A stretch of 64,000 nucleotides of DNA, taken from the NCBI GenBank assembly GCA_022497155.1, contig MU385717.1:1054001-1118000 (forward strand), given 5' to 3'. The notes beneath the pieces are model-generated. The model saw nothing but the letters and a program-made list of their open reading frames with translations, was not told where the DNA came from and ran no database searches. Shown one piece after another: positions 11,781 through 23,919 of this stretch. Position 1 is the first letter of the stretch; each line of letters begins with the position of its first letter. This stretch comes from Whalleya microplaca (taxonomy: Eukaryota; Ascomycota; Sordariomycetes; Xylariales; Xylariaceae). The position numbers and the translations under genes are program-made.

Positions 11781-12433
11781 ATGCCTCGAACCCCCCTCCG
11801 CCGGCGCGGCGCGTTACCGAAGTGCGGCTCGCCAGCGACGTGTACGATGATCGGCGACAAGCAAATGGAAATGCTAGGCTGCAAGGGCTCTGAGGCATGT
11901 GCGTGTGGAGGAGCGATGAGCTGGATTCGGATTTCGTTTGACGCGATTTGGTTCGTAGCTTGCTCTTCTTTGCATTGATTAGCTTCGGAATGGGAAAAAA
12001 GACTGCAATTATTCCTCGCTAATCAATGGGAATCTGCAATGCTCGGTAGGGGTTTGCGCGTAGAATGGCTGTTCGTGCATGCGATGATGGAACGCGATGC
12101 TCGGGGAAAATGTAGGTTAGGTAACTGGTACAAAGAATGGCGAGAGGTGGAATGGATGCGTTGAATGAAATCGTCAAGGCAAGGCCAGGCAAGGCAGGCG
12201 GCTGGGCGGGCACGGATGACGGACAGCAGCAACCAAGCACCAAAAAGGCCAAGGCGCACCTGCTCACACAACTCACACACCCACGGCAGTCGGCGGCTCC
12301 TACCTCTTCTTGCCTGAATGCAGGTGCGTTCTTGGCATTGTACCTACCTAAGCCACACCAGCTGCACGCTATGTAAAGCGGGCATGGGTTGAACAAAGCC
12401 GTATTTGCTAGTTTTCAGCCACAAACTTAGACA

Positions 12434-12457
12434 TAGGTACGTAGGTACGTAGGTACG
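12434..12457. repeat. 8-bp tandem repeat, TAGGTACG x3
   Basis: Three perfect consecutive copies of TAGGTACG. The unit is a member of the TAGGTAC/ACCTAGGT motif family scattered through the spacers of this window. Confidence 0.85.
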
Positions 12458-12526
12458 TATAGCTTGAGTGTCCCGATGACACCTGCATTCACTTCAAGTT
12501 CTGTAGCCCATTCAATATAGGTACTA

Positions 12527-12558
12527 ACCTAGGTACCTAGGTAGGTACCTACCTACCT
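12527..12558. repeat. Palindromic ACCTAGGT/GGTACC cluster
   Basis: Overlapping copies of ACCTAGGTACCTAGGTAGGTACCTACC-type sequence, each largely self-complementary, so this stretch can fold into a small hairpin. It lies 70 bp from the TAGGTACG tandem repeat. Confidence 0.8.
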
Positions 12559-14151
12559 TACCTCCATCCCTATTATATTGGAATCCTCCACGCCTTCGAG
12601 GTATATAATCGTAACTTACCTACCTACAGTACCTTAGGTACCCCCCAAGACACCACCACCCCCCATACATGCGTACCGGGTGTATTGTTTTATGAGAGGA
12701 CCTAGGTTACTTCCATTGTATGTATGTAGGCTAGGTACTTGCACCTATATGCTTCGGTAAATGTGGATTGTAGGTATAAGCATATTTCCCCAAGAGAAAT
12801 GCCATGTTTCCTCTGCTACCACCCAACATGTGTACACATACAGGAGATACATCTAAGGTAGTCATGAGAATGTCATGCGATTTTGAAGTCAGACGCCGTC
12901 TCCACCTGCCGGACCTTGCTTACTATATACCGACACTAACATCGCCGTCTTAGATGGTGATATTCGACAGGTCACATTCCTCGCCCTTATAACCAACCGA
13001 GTACGCCGGGTGTCTTACCCACCTGTAAGAAATCCTAGTGGCCAGCCAACAGTCATCAGCCATCATTGAGGATTGAATATCTACATACTAATAACATGTA
13101 GAATTTTAGTTGGTCTGTTTAGTGAAGCATCTTGGCCCGATTCGTCCACTTAGAAAGTACACATGGCTGCTCTTCCTGAAGGATTTGTTCTAGCCTAGCC
13201 TTTGCCCTTTGCTCATTACCTAGTTGGCTGCTACATCGTATATGTAACCAGCCCGTGATCACCGAATAGCAGAGTTTCTCTTCTTTTTCTTCCATGTACA
13301 CGTTAGCTAAAGCAGAGATTTATTGAATTAATGCAAATCGCGGAAATCTGCCGTATCTCTTATAAAGTGGCCTAATCGATGTGTAGGTATGTATAGGTAT
13401 AGGTTCACGACTTGTTTAGTTATCCCATTCAAGGCAGGGCTAGGTCTTGTCTTGCAGGTCCAGGTCACCCTCCCCATGTAAACCTTGGATATGAGAGAAT
13501 GATATAATGCATTAGAATTTGAAGAAAACATATTGCTCTTGGACGCTCAGCAACATTATACCTACTCTATTCACAAGCGTGATTCTATTCGCTGGGGTAT
13601 GCAGATATACCCAGCTTCAAGACACTATCTCTAGGTACATGTAGTGTTTAACGTACAGCTCGCTACATAGTAGCACCCTATGTATGTAATATAAATACCA
13701 CCCATCGCACGGAGGAAGACACATTTGCACAGGATCATAGATGCACGTAGGAGCATTTGACCAAAGGTGCCTATCTATACCATAGTATAACGCAAATATC
13801 GTTCCCAGTAATCACACGGATACATTAAACATCCATGGGTATCTAGGTACGATGCATACAGCGTCATACCCAGGTATCTCCCTGCAGGTTCATTGCCTAC
13901 GTAACATACTGCAGCGGGATCGGTGGGTCTGTACCTAGATATGACGTTAAAATGCTACATTGTACATTCAGGTTAGATGGAGGGTGCTAGCAGACTACAG
14001 AGTATAGGAAGTTTAATAGGGTGGGCACTTCACGAAACTGGCTTTCCATCTATCATTAAATTGATAATTAAAAGAACTATTTAGCACACTTGAGACTACT
14101 AAACTCCACGCCAGTATCATAGCTCAAGTCCATATCTAGAAACCAGGCACA

Positions 14152-15250
14152 ATGTCGTCAACCAGTTTCTCTTTAGCAAGCAAAGTCAAGGTATGTAGCC
14201 TCGCACAAGCTAACTATGGTGACATAGTTTTAGTCGCGCAACCGACGCTAATATGCCATCCAGCTGCCCAACGGCAAGCTCATGCCGCAGATCCAGCTCG
14301 GGCTGTACATGATGAGCGGCCGCGAAGTCAAGAGCTCCGTGCGGGCAGCGCTCGCCGCAGGCTACCGGGGCTTCGACAGCGCGCAGATGTACCACAACGA
14401 GCGGGAGGCAGGCCAGGCGATCCGGGACTTCCTCGCCAGCAGCGAGAATACCGAGGGGCTCACGCGCGAGGACATATTCTATACCTCCAAGCTGAGCAGC
14501 AGCAGCAGCTCGTACCAGTCCGTGAGAAAGTCCATCAAGCAGTCGGTCGATGTCTGCGGGTTAGGATATATCGATTTGTTCCTCTTGCACAGCCCGTATG
14601 GAGGCCGAGAGGCACGCTTAACTAGTTGGAAGGCAGTTGAGGATGCGATCGGTGATGGCGAGGTCCGGTCGGGTGGAATCAGCAACTACGGAGTCGCTCA
14701 TGTAAGAGCTACTGGCACTCCAATGTGGAGGAATTGATCAGCTAACCTTCTGAGTCCAGATAGAGGAACTGATTGCGTCAAACCCGAGGATCCCTCCTGC
14801 TGTCAACCAGATAGAGGTCCATCCGTTCAACACGAGAACAGACATTAGGGACGCATGTGCCAAGCATGGGATCGTGGTCGAGGCCTATGCCCCCTTAGCA
14901 CGGGCGATGCGAATGAAACATCCGGCCATTCTGGAGTTATCCAAGAAATATTCATGCTCGCCTGCACAGCTTATGATTCGGTAAGTTTGGTTCGTTATGG
15001 TAGACTGACCTTTCCTGCTGACCAGATTAGGTGGTCTCTGCAGCATGGACTTGTACCGTTACCCAAGAGTGTAAAGCGTGAAAGACTCCTTGAGAATGCA
15101 AACATAGGCGGCATTCACATATCAGATGAGGATGTGGAGAAGATGGACGAACTTGACGAGTTCTTGGTCACTGACTGGTAAGACGTACCCCTATTCTCTG
15201 CGAAAGCCACACTGACACTCTCCATAAGGGATCCCACGGATGCGCCCTGA
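14152..15250 (+). CDS. Aldo-keto reductase (AKR superfamily)
   Basis: NAD(P)H-dependent reductase of aldehydes or ketones, probably cytosolic; substrate unknown. Five exons: 14152-14190, 14264-14701, 14760-14980, 15031-15177 and 15229-15250 (288 aa). Every junction has a GT donor and AG acceptor and keeps phase, and the protein ends DWDPTDAP, a familiar ending for fungal AKRs. The catalytic tetrad is visible: Asp in GFDSAQMYHNE with Tyr four residues later (about 46-52), Lys in FYTSKLSS (about 83) and His in DLFLLHSPYGG (about 115). NQIEVHPFN and the cofactor-binding GLVPLPKSVKRERL are also present. The run of about six Ser codons (AGC repeat) after the catalytic Lys is unusual at a normally conserved position and may alter the active-site loop. 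The gene is followed by the secreted-protein gene on the same strand, but 1.4 kb separates them. Confidence 0.92.
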
Positions 15251-16652
15251 GTTTCGAAGCATGCTATTACTCACAAAAGGAGAGTCATATTGATTCTAAG
15301 TCACTAACCTAAGCCTTGTTTTCTTGATGATTCACAGTTATTGAAATGAGATCAAGTAGAATATGATGGACCAACATATGGCCTACCCGAGGAGTGGATA
15401 TCAATAGGAGAAATAACACAGAAAGCAAAAGCTTATAACTCTAGAAATATATCAGCAATAAGATATATAAGTACTATTATGACGGCATCAGGACTAAACA
15501 ATTAAGTACGATATTGAGGAGAAGCGGCGCAAAGCCAACAACCTCTTAACATTGAGTGATAATCATGCATATGTAAACTTGACACTAAAGAAGTAGTCAC
15601 ATGGCCATTTTCATTCTTTATGGTAATATGAAATCAGTAGCGTTACAAATAGATTCCAAAGGTCCTGGAGGTGGTCAGGAGCATCTGATTGCTATTACGT
15701 AGAGTATGGCCTGGACGTCAAGGCAGTTTTCTGCTCACGTACGCACCATGCGTCGATTATCATACGCACCTTGTTGATTTCCCCAAACATCTCCGTCATT
15801 GTACGATAATAGGCTCATGTGCTGGCCCTCTGAAGTTCGAAAGTTATCTGCTATTAAACTAGCCTGTTCGATATGGAAGTAACACCCTGGATTTTCTCTT
15901 GATTGCGTGCGGTTCGTGCGTAATTCTCATCCTTTACCATCTTTGCTGTAGTATGGTACACCACACCATCGAAGTTTCCATATAGTTTTAAAGGTAACCT
16001 CGAAGTATCGACCACCGCAGGAAACATCATTTGGGACCCATACATCAACAAGGCAACGACAAGGCTACTATCTTTCAATTGATCACTCAGGCAAGCGTTG
16101 CACCTTCAGTCATGAGGCCTCCACAAGAGAAGATAAGTCAGTACGAGTCTTATGGCGGAGCTGCAGAACAAACTTCGACGAGCACCAATGTGCTCAGATA
16201 ATCAGGGGTAAATGCTCAAACCCTTTTCTCTAGTTTTCCAGTATCCAACCAATCCGCCCGATACCATTATATAAAACAAAGTCAAATCAACATACCATTT
16301 CTTTTAGTGAGTTTGGTCTCTAGGCCTTTGCGCCTGGCAATTGCTATATTTGGACTGGACGGCCGAGACAAACCTCCAAGGCGCCTTGGAATGCACGAAG
16401 TGTATAACTAGAGACAACATCTCTAGCATCCCTTGCTTGTACGCTAAGTCGTTACTGTACTTACGGACCTTTTCATCAATCCTTATGATTTATCCTAATA
16501 GATGACTCTTCCCATGTGGAATCCCCGAACTTTACAATACGAAATATCAATTAATATCCACTTAACCAACTTTCACACATTAGATCGTAAGCTTTCTAAT
16601 CTGATCACTTATGGACTTGCTTCAGGTTCTCCTAACTTGCAAGACAACAACA
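15251..16652. other. Spacer between the reductase and the secreted-protein gene
   Basis: AT-rich spacer with no supported gene. A TATATAAA box-like sequence lies near 16269-16276, about 380 bp upstream of the secreted-protein ATG, and may belong to its promoter. A 74-residue frame at 15854-16078 on the minus strand has protein-like composition but no recognisable family and no good splice partners. Confidence 0.4.
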
Positions 16653-17183
16653 ATGCGCTACCAAATCTGGAGGCTATTCTGCAGCGCCAGCCTAGCCACC
16701 ACGACAGCAGCGCTACCCTCTCCAAGCCCCACGAGCGAAGCGCCCGAGAGCGCAGACAACAACTCACTATCGTCGACACCCAGTAGTAGTAACCTGACGG
16801 TAGAAGCCGTCCCCGTCACGATCCCCGACATCGAGACGTACTGCTACAGCGACGAAGCGCCGCTAGACCCGACGGAGGTCCTCGCCGCGAAGGAAGCGCT
16901 GATCGACAAGGTGCGCAACAAGAAGGTGGAGCCGCTGTCGGTGTCCGTGGAGACGGTCGGCGAGGCGGCCTGGTATGTATGCAACTGCAAGTACTTCTGG
17001 TACGACCCCCTGCCGGAGGACGAGTTGACCGCGGTCGAGGACCTGCTGGCGCATGCCTGCGGCAAGTACATCGCCGGCTGGGTCTGGTCGTGGGGCTGGA
17101 GCAAGGGGTATAACCTCGTCCCGGCGTCGTTCGTCAAGAACAAAGTTGGTCGCCAGCTGTGCCCGGGCGGCTGTACTAGGTAA
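16653..17183 (+). CDS. Small secreted cysteine-containing protein, candidate effector
   Basis: A 176-residue protein with a Sec-type signal: basic start MRYQIWR, hydrophobic core and probable cleavage after TAALP (about residue 22). A Ser/Thr/Pro/Asn-rich linker (about 23-50) follows, then a compact domain with six cysteines in the mature part (ETYC, VC, NC, HAC, LC, GGC), enough for three disulphides, and an aromatic-rich segment WVWSWGWSKGY. I chose the ATG at 16653 rather than an in-frame one at 16611 because it places the hydrophobic segment at the N-terminus. The coding region from 16790 onward is strongly GC-biased at third positions, in contrast to the AT-rich flanks, which supports it as coding. 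I do not recognise a family. Size, signal peptide and even cysteine number fit an apoplastic effector-like or other small secreted protein; that role is inference. Confidence 0.78.
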   Translation: MRYQIWRLFCSASLATTTAALPSPSPTSEAPESADNNSLSSTPSSSNLTVEAVPVTIPDIETYCYSDEAPLDPTEVLAAKEALIDKVRNKKVEPLSVSVETVGEAAWYVCNCKYFWYDPLPEDELTAVEDLLAHACGKYIAGWVWSWGWSKGYNLVPASFVKNKVGRQLCPGGCTR

Positions 17184-18291
17184 CGCGGGTGAAGATAGGG
17201 GTAGGTTTAAGGGTATTAGTAACGACGGGCTTGTGGATCAAGCTGAAGAGCTGGGCTCATATCTGAGGTGGTGCAAGATAATAACCCTTTTGTACGAAGG
17301 GAATGGAGTTCGGGTTGAATTCTGGCGTGGATTACAAAGTGGTTGTAGTTAGGACAAATAGTTAGAAAGAGTGGTAGTTATTATATTAATACCCTCATCC
17401 TGCACATTGGACATAGTGAAGCTAGGGACTTAATGTGATATCTATTAACAGGATACTGAAAAATTGAAGAGATACTTCAAAGCAAATTACTTTCACCTAT
17501 CGATGGGTCATTATATCTACCAACTTACATACTAATCATGAAGCGCAAGTTCTAGCAGCAAGAAACGGGAGCCACAATGTGTCAAAGGATACTCTCTATA
17601 TGATATAATAAGAACTGAAATTTCTAAGAGACTCATTGAATGAAGCCGTAGCCCCAAGGATGGGCAGGGGGAGGATGGATAGTCTATACCTCAGGCCTGA
17701 ATATACGTTTGAGGGCATATCCATGCGTGTCTTACCACCGGACCTAGCACTGGCATAAATCGAGAATCAGGAGACTATTTCTGAGCCGGGTAAAAGTGAC
17801 AGAGTTCACCATCAAAACAGAGAGCCCCTAAGTGATCAGAGAATACTCTGTCTAAAGACACCCACAGGGTGCTATATCGGCTTCCACATGGCTGCTGTCT
17901 GTGCATACGAGGAAGCTCTGCCCCAATTTGATTTCAAAGCTATTATGCTCCTAATTACTTTGTCTTATACTGATACATTGGTATACCATAATAGACCGGG
18001 GGTTTGATTGAAGAGCGACCAAATAGGGGAAATTCTTGGCTTGAATTCCAAGAAAATCAATATTAATTCTACTACCACGCTACAGCGAAGCTCAAGCTCT
18101 CTCATGTTTGATTCGTAGTACATACATTTTGATATTTATATTCGTAAATGGACCTCTCTCTATCTTTTATGTGTATCCCAATACATACCAGCCTTATACA
18201 GTCGAGGACAGCACGCGCGATTAGCACGAACAGCAACTTTCGCTCTTTTCTCTCTCTTCTTTTTAAAAAGTAAGTAAGTAATTATATCATA
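17184..18291. other. Spacer, convergent 3' ends of the secreted protein gene and PMR1
   Basis: About 1.1 kb, AT-rich, between two genes that converge. It should contain both 3' UTRs. No coding signal seen. Confidence 0.45.
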
Positions 18292-21200
18292 TCATACAGC
18301 CTGACTGTACCCGCCCAGCCTCCGCCGGCGTCCGTACTTATACCACTTGCGGGCCTCGTCGGCCCAGAAGACGGAGCTGGCGAGCGCGAACAGGCGGACG
18401 AGGTCGAAGAAGCCCAGGGCCTCCGTCTGGAACACCTCCTGCAGCCAGGGGAAGTAGATGACGAGCAGCTGGCCCGCGATGCTGAGCGATACGGCCCAGT
18501 TGAACAGCTTGTTGGAGAACAGGCCGATCTCGCCCCGGAAGATCGACTTCGTCTCCGACCGGCACGCCAGCGCGTTGAACATGTCGAACAGCACGAAGCA
18601 CGTGAACGTCATCGTCGTGTCCCGCCGGTTCACCTCGCCGTCCGACATCATCTCGCGCATGTACACCGCCATCGTCCCCGTCATGATGATCGCGGCCGAC
18701 GTCAGGACGCGCACCAGTAGGGCTCGCGTGAGGACTGGTTCGCTCCGAGAGCGCGGTGGACGAGACATTACGTCGGGGTCCACGCGCTCGACACCGAGAG
18801 ATTGGGCTGGAGGGCCATCCATGATGATATCTGTTTGAAGTCAGCTATGAGCCAAGGGGTTAGAGATAGCAAGGCGCTTACTAATCCAGAGAATCTGCAT
18901 GGCGTTCAAGGGTGTCTTGAACCCCATGCAGGTACAGAAGAAGACTAGAGCTAAGCTGGCCACGCTCGTGCTAAGTTGGAACGTGATGAAGTTCTGGATG
19001 TTGTTAAAGATGCCCTTGCCTTCCTCAATGGCGCAAAGAATGGTAGAAAAATCGTCGTCTGTGAGAATCATGTCTGAAGCCTCTTTTGCTACGTCAGTTC
19101 CGTGCATACCCATGGATATGCCAATGTCAGCCTTCTTCAGTGCCGGCGCATCGTTGACGCCATCTCCAGTCATGGCAACAATATCACCACGGGATTGAAG
19201 CGCTCGAATGATTTTCATCTTGTGATCTGGATTGGTACGTGCGAAGATGGTCGTGGCCTGCATTGCTAAAGCCAGATCATCCTCAGTCATTTCGTCGACC
19301 TCATCACCAGTGAGCACCGGCTTCACCGTCACCTGGTTGGATGAGTGCTCGCGCGGTATGGCAATCTGCATACCAAGCTGGGTTCCGATGGCCAGCGCAG
19401 TGGTTGCAGAATCACCAGTGATCATGATAACCTTGACGCCGCCCCGCATCAGTTTTCGGATAGATCGTGAAACGCCTGGTCGCGGCGGATCGCTCATCCC
19501 TACTAGACCCGCGAAAGTCAACCCTCTGTAGGAATCCTCGTGGGGAGACAAACCGGGACTTTGGCTCTCATCCCGGCCGTTTGGTGTAACGCTTCGAGTA
19601 GAATGGGAACGTCCAGATCTCGTGCGGGCAGCTTTTGTGACTGGACCGCTAGCAAATGCCAAGACCCTGAGCCCCCTTTCAGCCATTTTTTCGGCTGCCT
19701 GGAGGGCGTCATGACGCCGATTAGAGTCCAATATGACCTCGCGGCCATCCGCGAGGAGGAATGTATCGCAAGCATCAAGAACTTTGTCTATAGCGCCCTT
19801 CATGTAAGCATACTCCTTCTCACTGTTTCCCGGCTGGGCACCGATGACAACGCCCATCCATTTCCTTTCCGAGCTAAAAGGAGTCTCGGCCGTGCGTGGA
19901 CCAATCGAGTCTCTCACGTCATACTCCTTGAATCTATCAAGAAGATCAAGCATCGCGACATCGGTTGGCTGCCCAACCCATCGTGAGTACGATGCAAAGT
20001 CTTTACTTTGAGCATCCGGTAGGACGGTCGTGTTATCATGGGCAATACGTGCATTGTTGGCGATGTTGCCAATTCGCAGAATTCTTAGCGCCGCAGCGTC
20101 GGGCGTCCTCTCCATGGACTCGTCATCAGTATCTACATCAATTGGCTCATCCGCCCCGAAATACCACATTTTAGCTGTCGTCATATGATTCATGGTCAGA
20201 GTCCCTGTCTTGTCAGAGCAAACGACATTAACGGAGCCCAAGGTCTCAACACTGGGCATCTTTCGAACAATAGAGTTGTGCCTGGCCATGCGATGGACGC
20301 CAAGGGCCAGGGTGACCGTTACTATTATGGGCAACCCCTCAGGAATCGCCGCAACAGCAAGCGATATGGATATGGTGAAGATCTCGAGGACGTTTTTCCC
20401 CTGCAATAACCCAACCAAGGATATCAGGGCAATGATGCCAAATGATATCTGGCTAAGCTGCTTCCCCAGCTCATCCATGTTGACTTGTAAAGGGGAACGG
20501 GGACTTTCAGTCCCGGATACGCTCGTGGCAATAGTACCGAAATGGGTGTCACCCCCAGTGGCAAACACGATGCCTTGACCATGACCCGATTTGACCAATG
20601 TTCCCATGTATGCAATATTGTTGGCACCAGTATTGTGCGCATCTCCTTTTGGCTCACCATTGTAGGTAGGGGGCGATAGTGCGGATGGACTAGGGAGGCG
20701 TAATCCCGCGGCATCGAAGGTAGACGGTGAGTGTAGATTTCGAGAGCGTGTATCGACCGTCATTCTCAGTGGTTCGTTCTCCCCAGTCAGATTGGACGCA
20801 TCGATGGTTAGATCAGCTGCTTTTGTGATCCTGATATCGGCGGGAATGCGGTCGCCCGTAGTAAATAGAACAAGATCGCCGGGCACTAGTTGCGTCGCCA
20901 TAACTTTAGATGATGCAGCTTCCATCAATTCCTCATTCGGTGCCTCTACTCTAGGAGCACTATTATCCAGCTCATCTGGGGCACCAACAGCCGGAGGCCA
21001 CACTGGCGTCTTAGTACCAGAGGCATTCTTTGCAGAAGGGGCCCTGACTAAATGGGCATGGTTGGGGACTAGATGATTTAGAGCTTCGATTGACTTCTCG
21101 GATCGATATTCCTGTACGAAGCCAACCGTGACGACAATAGTTACGGCGATCGTGATACTAACGGCATCATCCATATTCCCAACAAAGATGGAAAGGAACG

Positions 21201-21655
21201 CGGAAACGAGTAGTAGGATAATCAGAGGCTCTCGAAATTGCGATATAAACCGCAACCATAAGGGGTCTGGAGGCTCGTGGGGTATCTCGTTGGGACCGAA
21301 GTCTCGTAGTCGTGACAGGGCTTCGGTGGGCGTAAGGCCATGGGTCAGGGAAGTCTGTAGTCGGGCTGCCGTCTCGGCTGGTGTTAGAAAAGAGTAGCCA
21401 TCCGCCATGGACTAGAATAAGGTCATCCATTAGTTGCAGACTCTTGAAGGCACGGTTGTGTTCTGAGGAATGGCTTACACGCGATTGAGCAGAGGTTGTC
21501 CGGACATGGCCTGGCTGTCTAGCGCTAGGCCTCGACCGTTCAGTAAGCTCATAATCTTGTTCCCCATAATCGCGATCTATGCCATTGATGCTGGGGACCG
21601 ATATTGGAAGCAATGATTCGCCGTTGGTCTTGCGATCCTGCCATGGCCATGGCAT
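18292..21655 (-). CDS. PMR1: Golgi Ca2+/Mn2+-transporting P-type ATPase (SPCA type)
   Basis: P2A-type ATPase that pumps Ca2+ and Mn2+ into the Golgi for glycosylation and secretory-protein processing. Exons 21655-21479, 21411-18882 and 18830-18292 (1081 aa) are joined in phase across introns of 67 and 51 bp; the last junction restores the family motif [20 protein letters not shown]. Other motifs in order: [14 protein letters not shown], transmembrane segments from [57 protein letters not shown], the phosphorylation site [40 protein letters not shown] and [23 protein letters not shown] followed by [10 protein letters not shown] is typical of SPCA pumps rather than SERCA. A low-complexity insert of about 40 residues lies before the actuator domain (after [15 protein letters not shown]). 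The 3' gene end converges on the secreted-protein gene. Confidence 0.96.
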
Positions 21656-23919
21656 CTTGGAACGAGGCGGAGAGGCGAACAGGGGAAACGCAGTCGCAGT
21701 ACCGCATGGGGAAATCAGGTGGCATTAAAGTCGACAACAGCACGCTGGATGGTTGACGAGTATGCGTGTGTGAAAAGGGGCTTTCAAGAATGCATACTGT
21801 CGTCAAGTGGCGTGTTGGCAAGTTGGTATATAATAACGTTCTCAAGGAATCCGGTAGGTTAAGTTGTTGGCCGGATGCGCATCTAGAAGACGTGGAGCTT
21901 TTCTTCGGGCCAGATGCATTGATCTTACATGTACTGTACCTACACCTACTGCGTATGTACACAGAAATAGTCAATGCACCCGCGTGGTACCTACAGGCTA
22001 CAGACAGACCGTGCTGAAACTAGGTAGGCGGAAGTAGGTTAGGCTAGGCAGTTCCTGCTGCAGGATGCCCCTGTCGGCGTGCGGATGTGGAGAGTTAAGC
22101 CTCAAAGAGTGAGGGGCCGAATCCCCAACTGGGACATGCTACGTAGACATTGGACCAAACCCTGCCTGGATGTAAGCCGCCCGGGTACAACCTCCATGTA
22201 GGTACATCTGTACGTACGTAAGATAGATGTATCCTGGCAGCCTGGGCACGTGGTAATTGGGAAGACATTACACACGTAACTGTTGCTTTTAAGCTAGTTT
22301 CTACCTAGGTAGTAACTTAATTGTAAGTCTCCTTACAAACGGGTGCTGTGTACGTGTATTCATACTCTATATAGTCTTTCATAATTAATAACTAGGTAGC
22401 ATACTAGGTTTTCCTATTTGGACAAAATGGTACATGTAGCCTTGGGGACAGTGTGTATGTATATAGGTTCAAGTCGGTGAAGGAATGTAGTGTAGCTACT
22501 CCGTATATATGAAGGTTATGAATTCAATGTCAAAGAGAGAGAGAGAGAAAACATTATACTAATGCCTTGGGATGATCGACATGCGTTGGTATAAGCGTGT
22601 ATAATAGTACGTGATGAATACATGTATATACACTTTCAAGATAGTTGTCCGGACTATTATCATTTGACATTATGGTTGCACTCTGGTTGAAATAAAAAAA
22701 TCTTCTGTGATCGAATTGCTAGTTAAGATGAATTCAATACTCGTATACGCGTCTGAGGAAGTTGGCAAAGTGATGTAGGTATGCTTTGCCATATATATGT
22801 TACCTAGTTTTTATTGTTTTTTATAGTACCTATCTAACCTAGTGAGGCCTCACAGCGTGTTAGTGTCTGCGGTATAAGTACTCTGTAAGGCTCGAGCAAT
22901 TGTCAATTCCAAGTCCAAGTCTGGGACGTATCATTGGCAGTATATTCTGTATAGATAGATGACATAATTATCAAAAATGCATGCATATGCATTCGCCAAG
23001 ACAGATATCTATAAATACGATTGAAGTCGGTGGTAACTGATCAACATGTCAATGTCAATGTTGGCATCTGGAGTTCTCCATCCGGGCATTTTTGTAAAAC
23101 AGCCAGGCAGTTCAACAACCAACCAGCCACATAATTTCAGTCCTGGGTAATATTACTAGCCACACTTCGGAGGTAAAATCAGCAATCTCAGCCAATGAAC
23201 GCTTCATGCGCTACACGCGGCCCCACTAGACTAGCTGCCAGCCTCTCGATTTTAGCAAGGAAACTGGGAAGGGCAACTGATGCTTTCCTGTCAACCCTTT
23301 TTCATCTGGGCCGCCCACTGGGAAGCAGCAAGAGACCCAATTTCGCAGCACCCCCTCCGCCTTGCTCACATTTCTTCATTCAATCAACTCGTCCCTCTGC
23401 GTCTCTCTACCTAATCTCTCTCTCTCTCTCTTCCGAGACGGCGCTCTAGACTATCTATCCCTCCTCGCCATTTGCACCCTGTTGCTACCTATCCTTAAAT
23501 TCAATCATTTTGCGCAACATCATAAGCCACGCATTTTTCTCGTACAGTGTGCGTTGATTGAATCGTGGTGTGCAGAAAGGGAAAAAAAAGTGATTGCGAC
23601 CGCTGCCTGTCTCTCTATTGCTACTGCGTACGCGACAGGTTCCTCCAGGTCCCGCCCCCCAAACAACGCGCTCCCCAGGTACTCTTGTTTACACCACCTT
23701 AAACCAAACCACCTTACATACACCTGCTTCCACCGCCCACCTTTCCTCAGCCCCCCCCTCATACATTGCATAGCCTGCTGGATCGAACGCGTTGCCGCGC
23801 ATTCTACGCTGCGTTATTGCTTTAATGTCATAATACCTACAATTACCCTTGCTGTCGTCGCATTATCTTATACCCCATAAGCTACTGCTACTTCGATCCC
23901 CTCCGTCATCGCTGTCGCG
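21656..23919. other. Long divergent promoter region between PMR1 and RAD21
   Basis: About 2.3 kb between divergent starts. Near 22534-22547 is a short GA microsatellite. From about 23340 to 23919 the plus strand is pyrimidine-rich (runs of CTCTCTCT near 23418-23430), as in fungal 5' leaders, and probably is the RAD21 leader. Frames at 23195-23449 and 23362-23880 are pyrimidine-tract artefacts. No other gene seen. Confidence 0.45.

Larger units (their letters stand above)
11781..14151. other. Spacer upstream of MED14 and of the aldo-keto reductase
   Basis: About 2.4 kb between two divergently transcribed genes. The first 300 bp probably carry the MED14 promoter and leader. The centre holds repeated TAGGTACG/ACCTAGGT motifs (12434-12558). 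The rest (12900-14100) is AT-rich with only short frames. Small frames at 12019-12396 on both strands mirror each other and are not supported as genes. Confidence 0.45.

Noticed and set aside
12019..12396. Frames on both strands upstream of MED14
   Set aside because: Mutually overlapping, no motif, and located in the likely MED14 promoter/leader.
15854..16078. 74-residue minus-strand frame that looks protein-like
   Set aside because: No recognisable family, and I could not find phase-compatible exons on either side; it may be a gene relic but cannot be supported.
23362..23880. 172-residue + frame upstream of RAD21
   Set aside because: Lies in a pyrimidine-rich leader and reads as Leu/Ser/Pro strings; likely 5' UTR.
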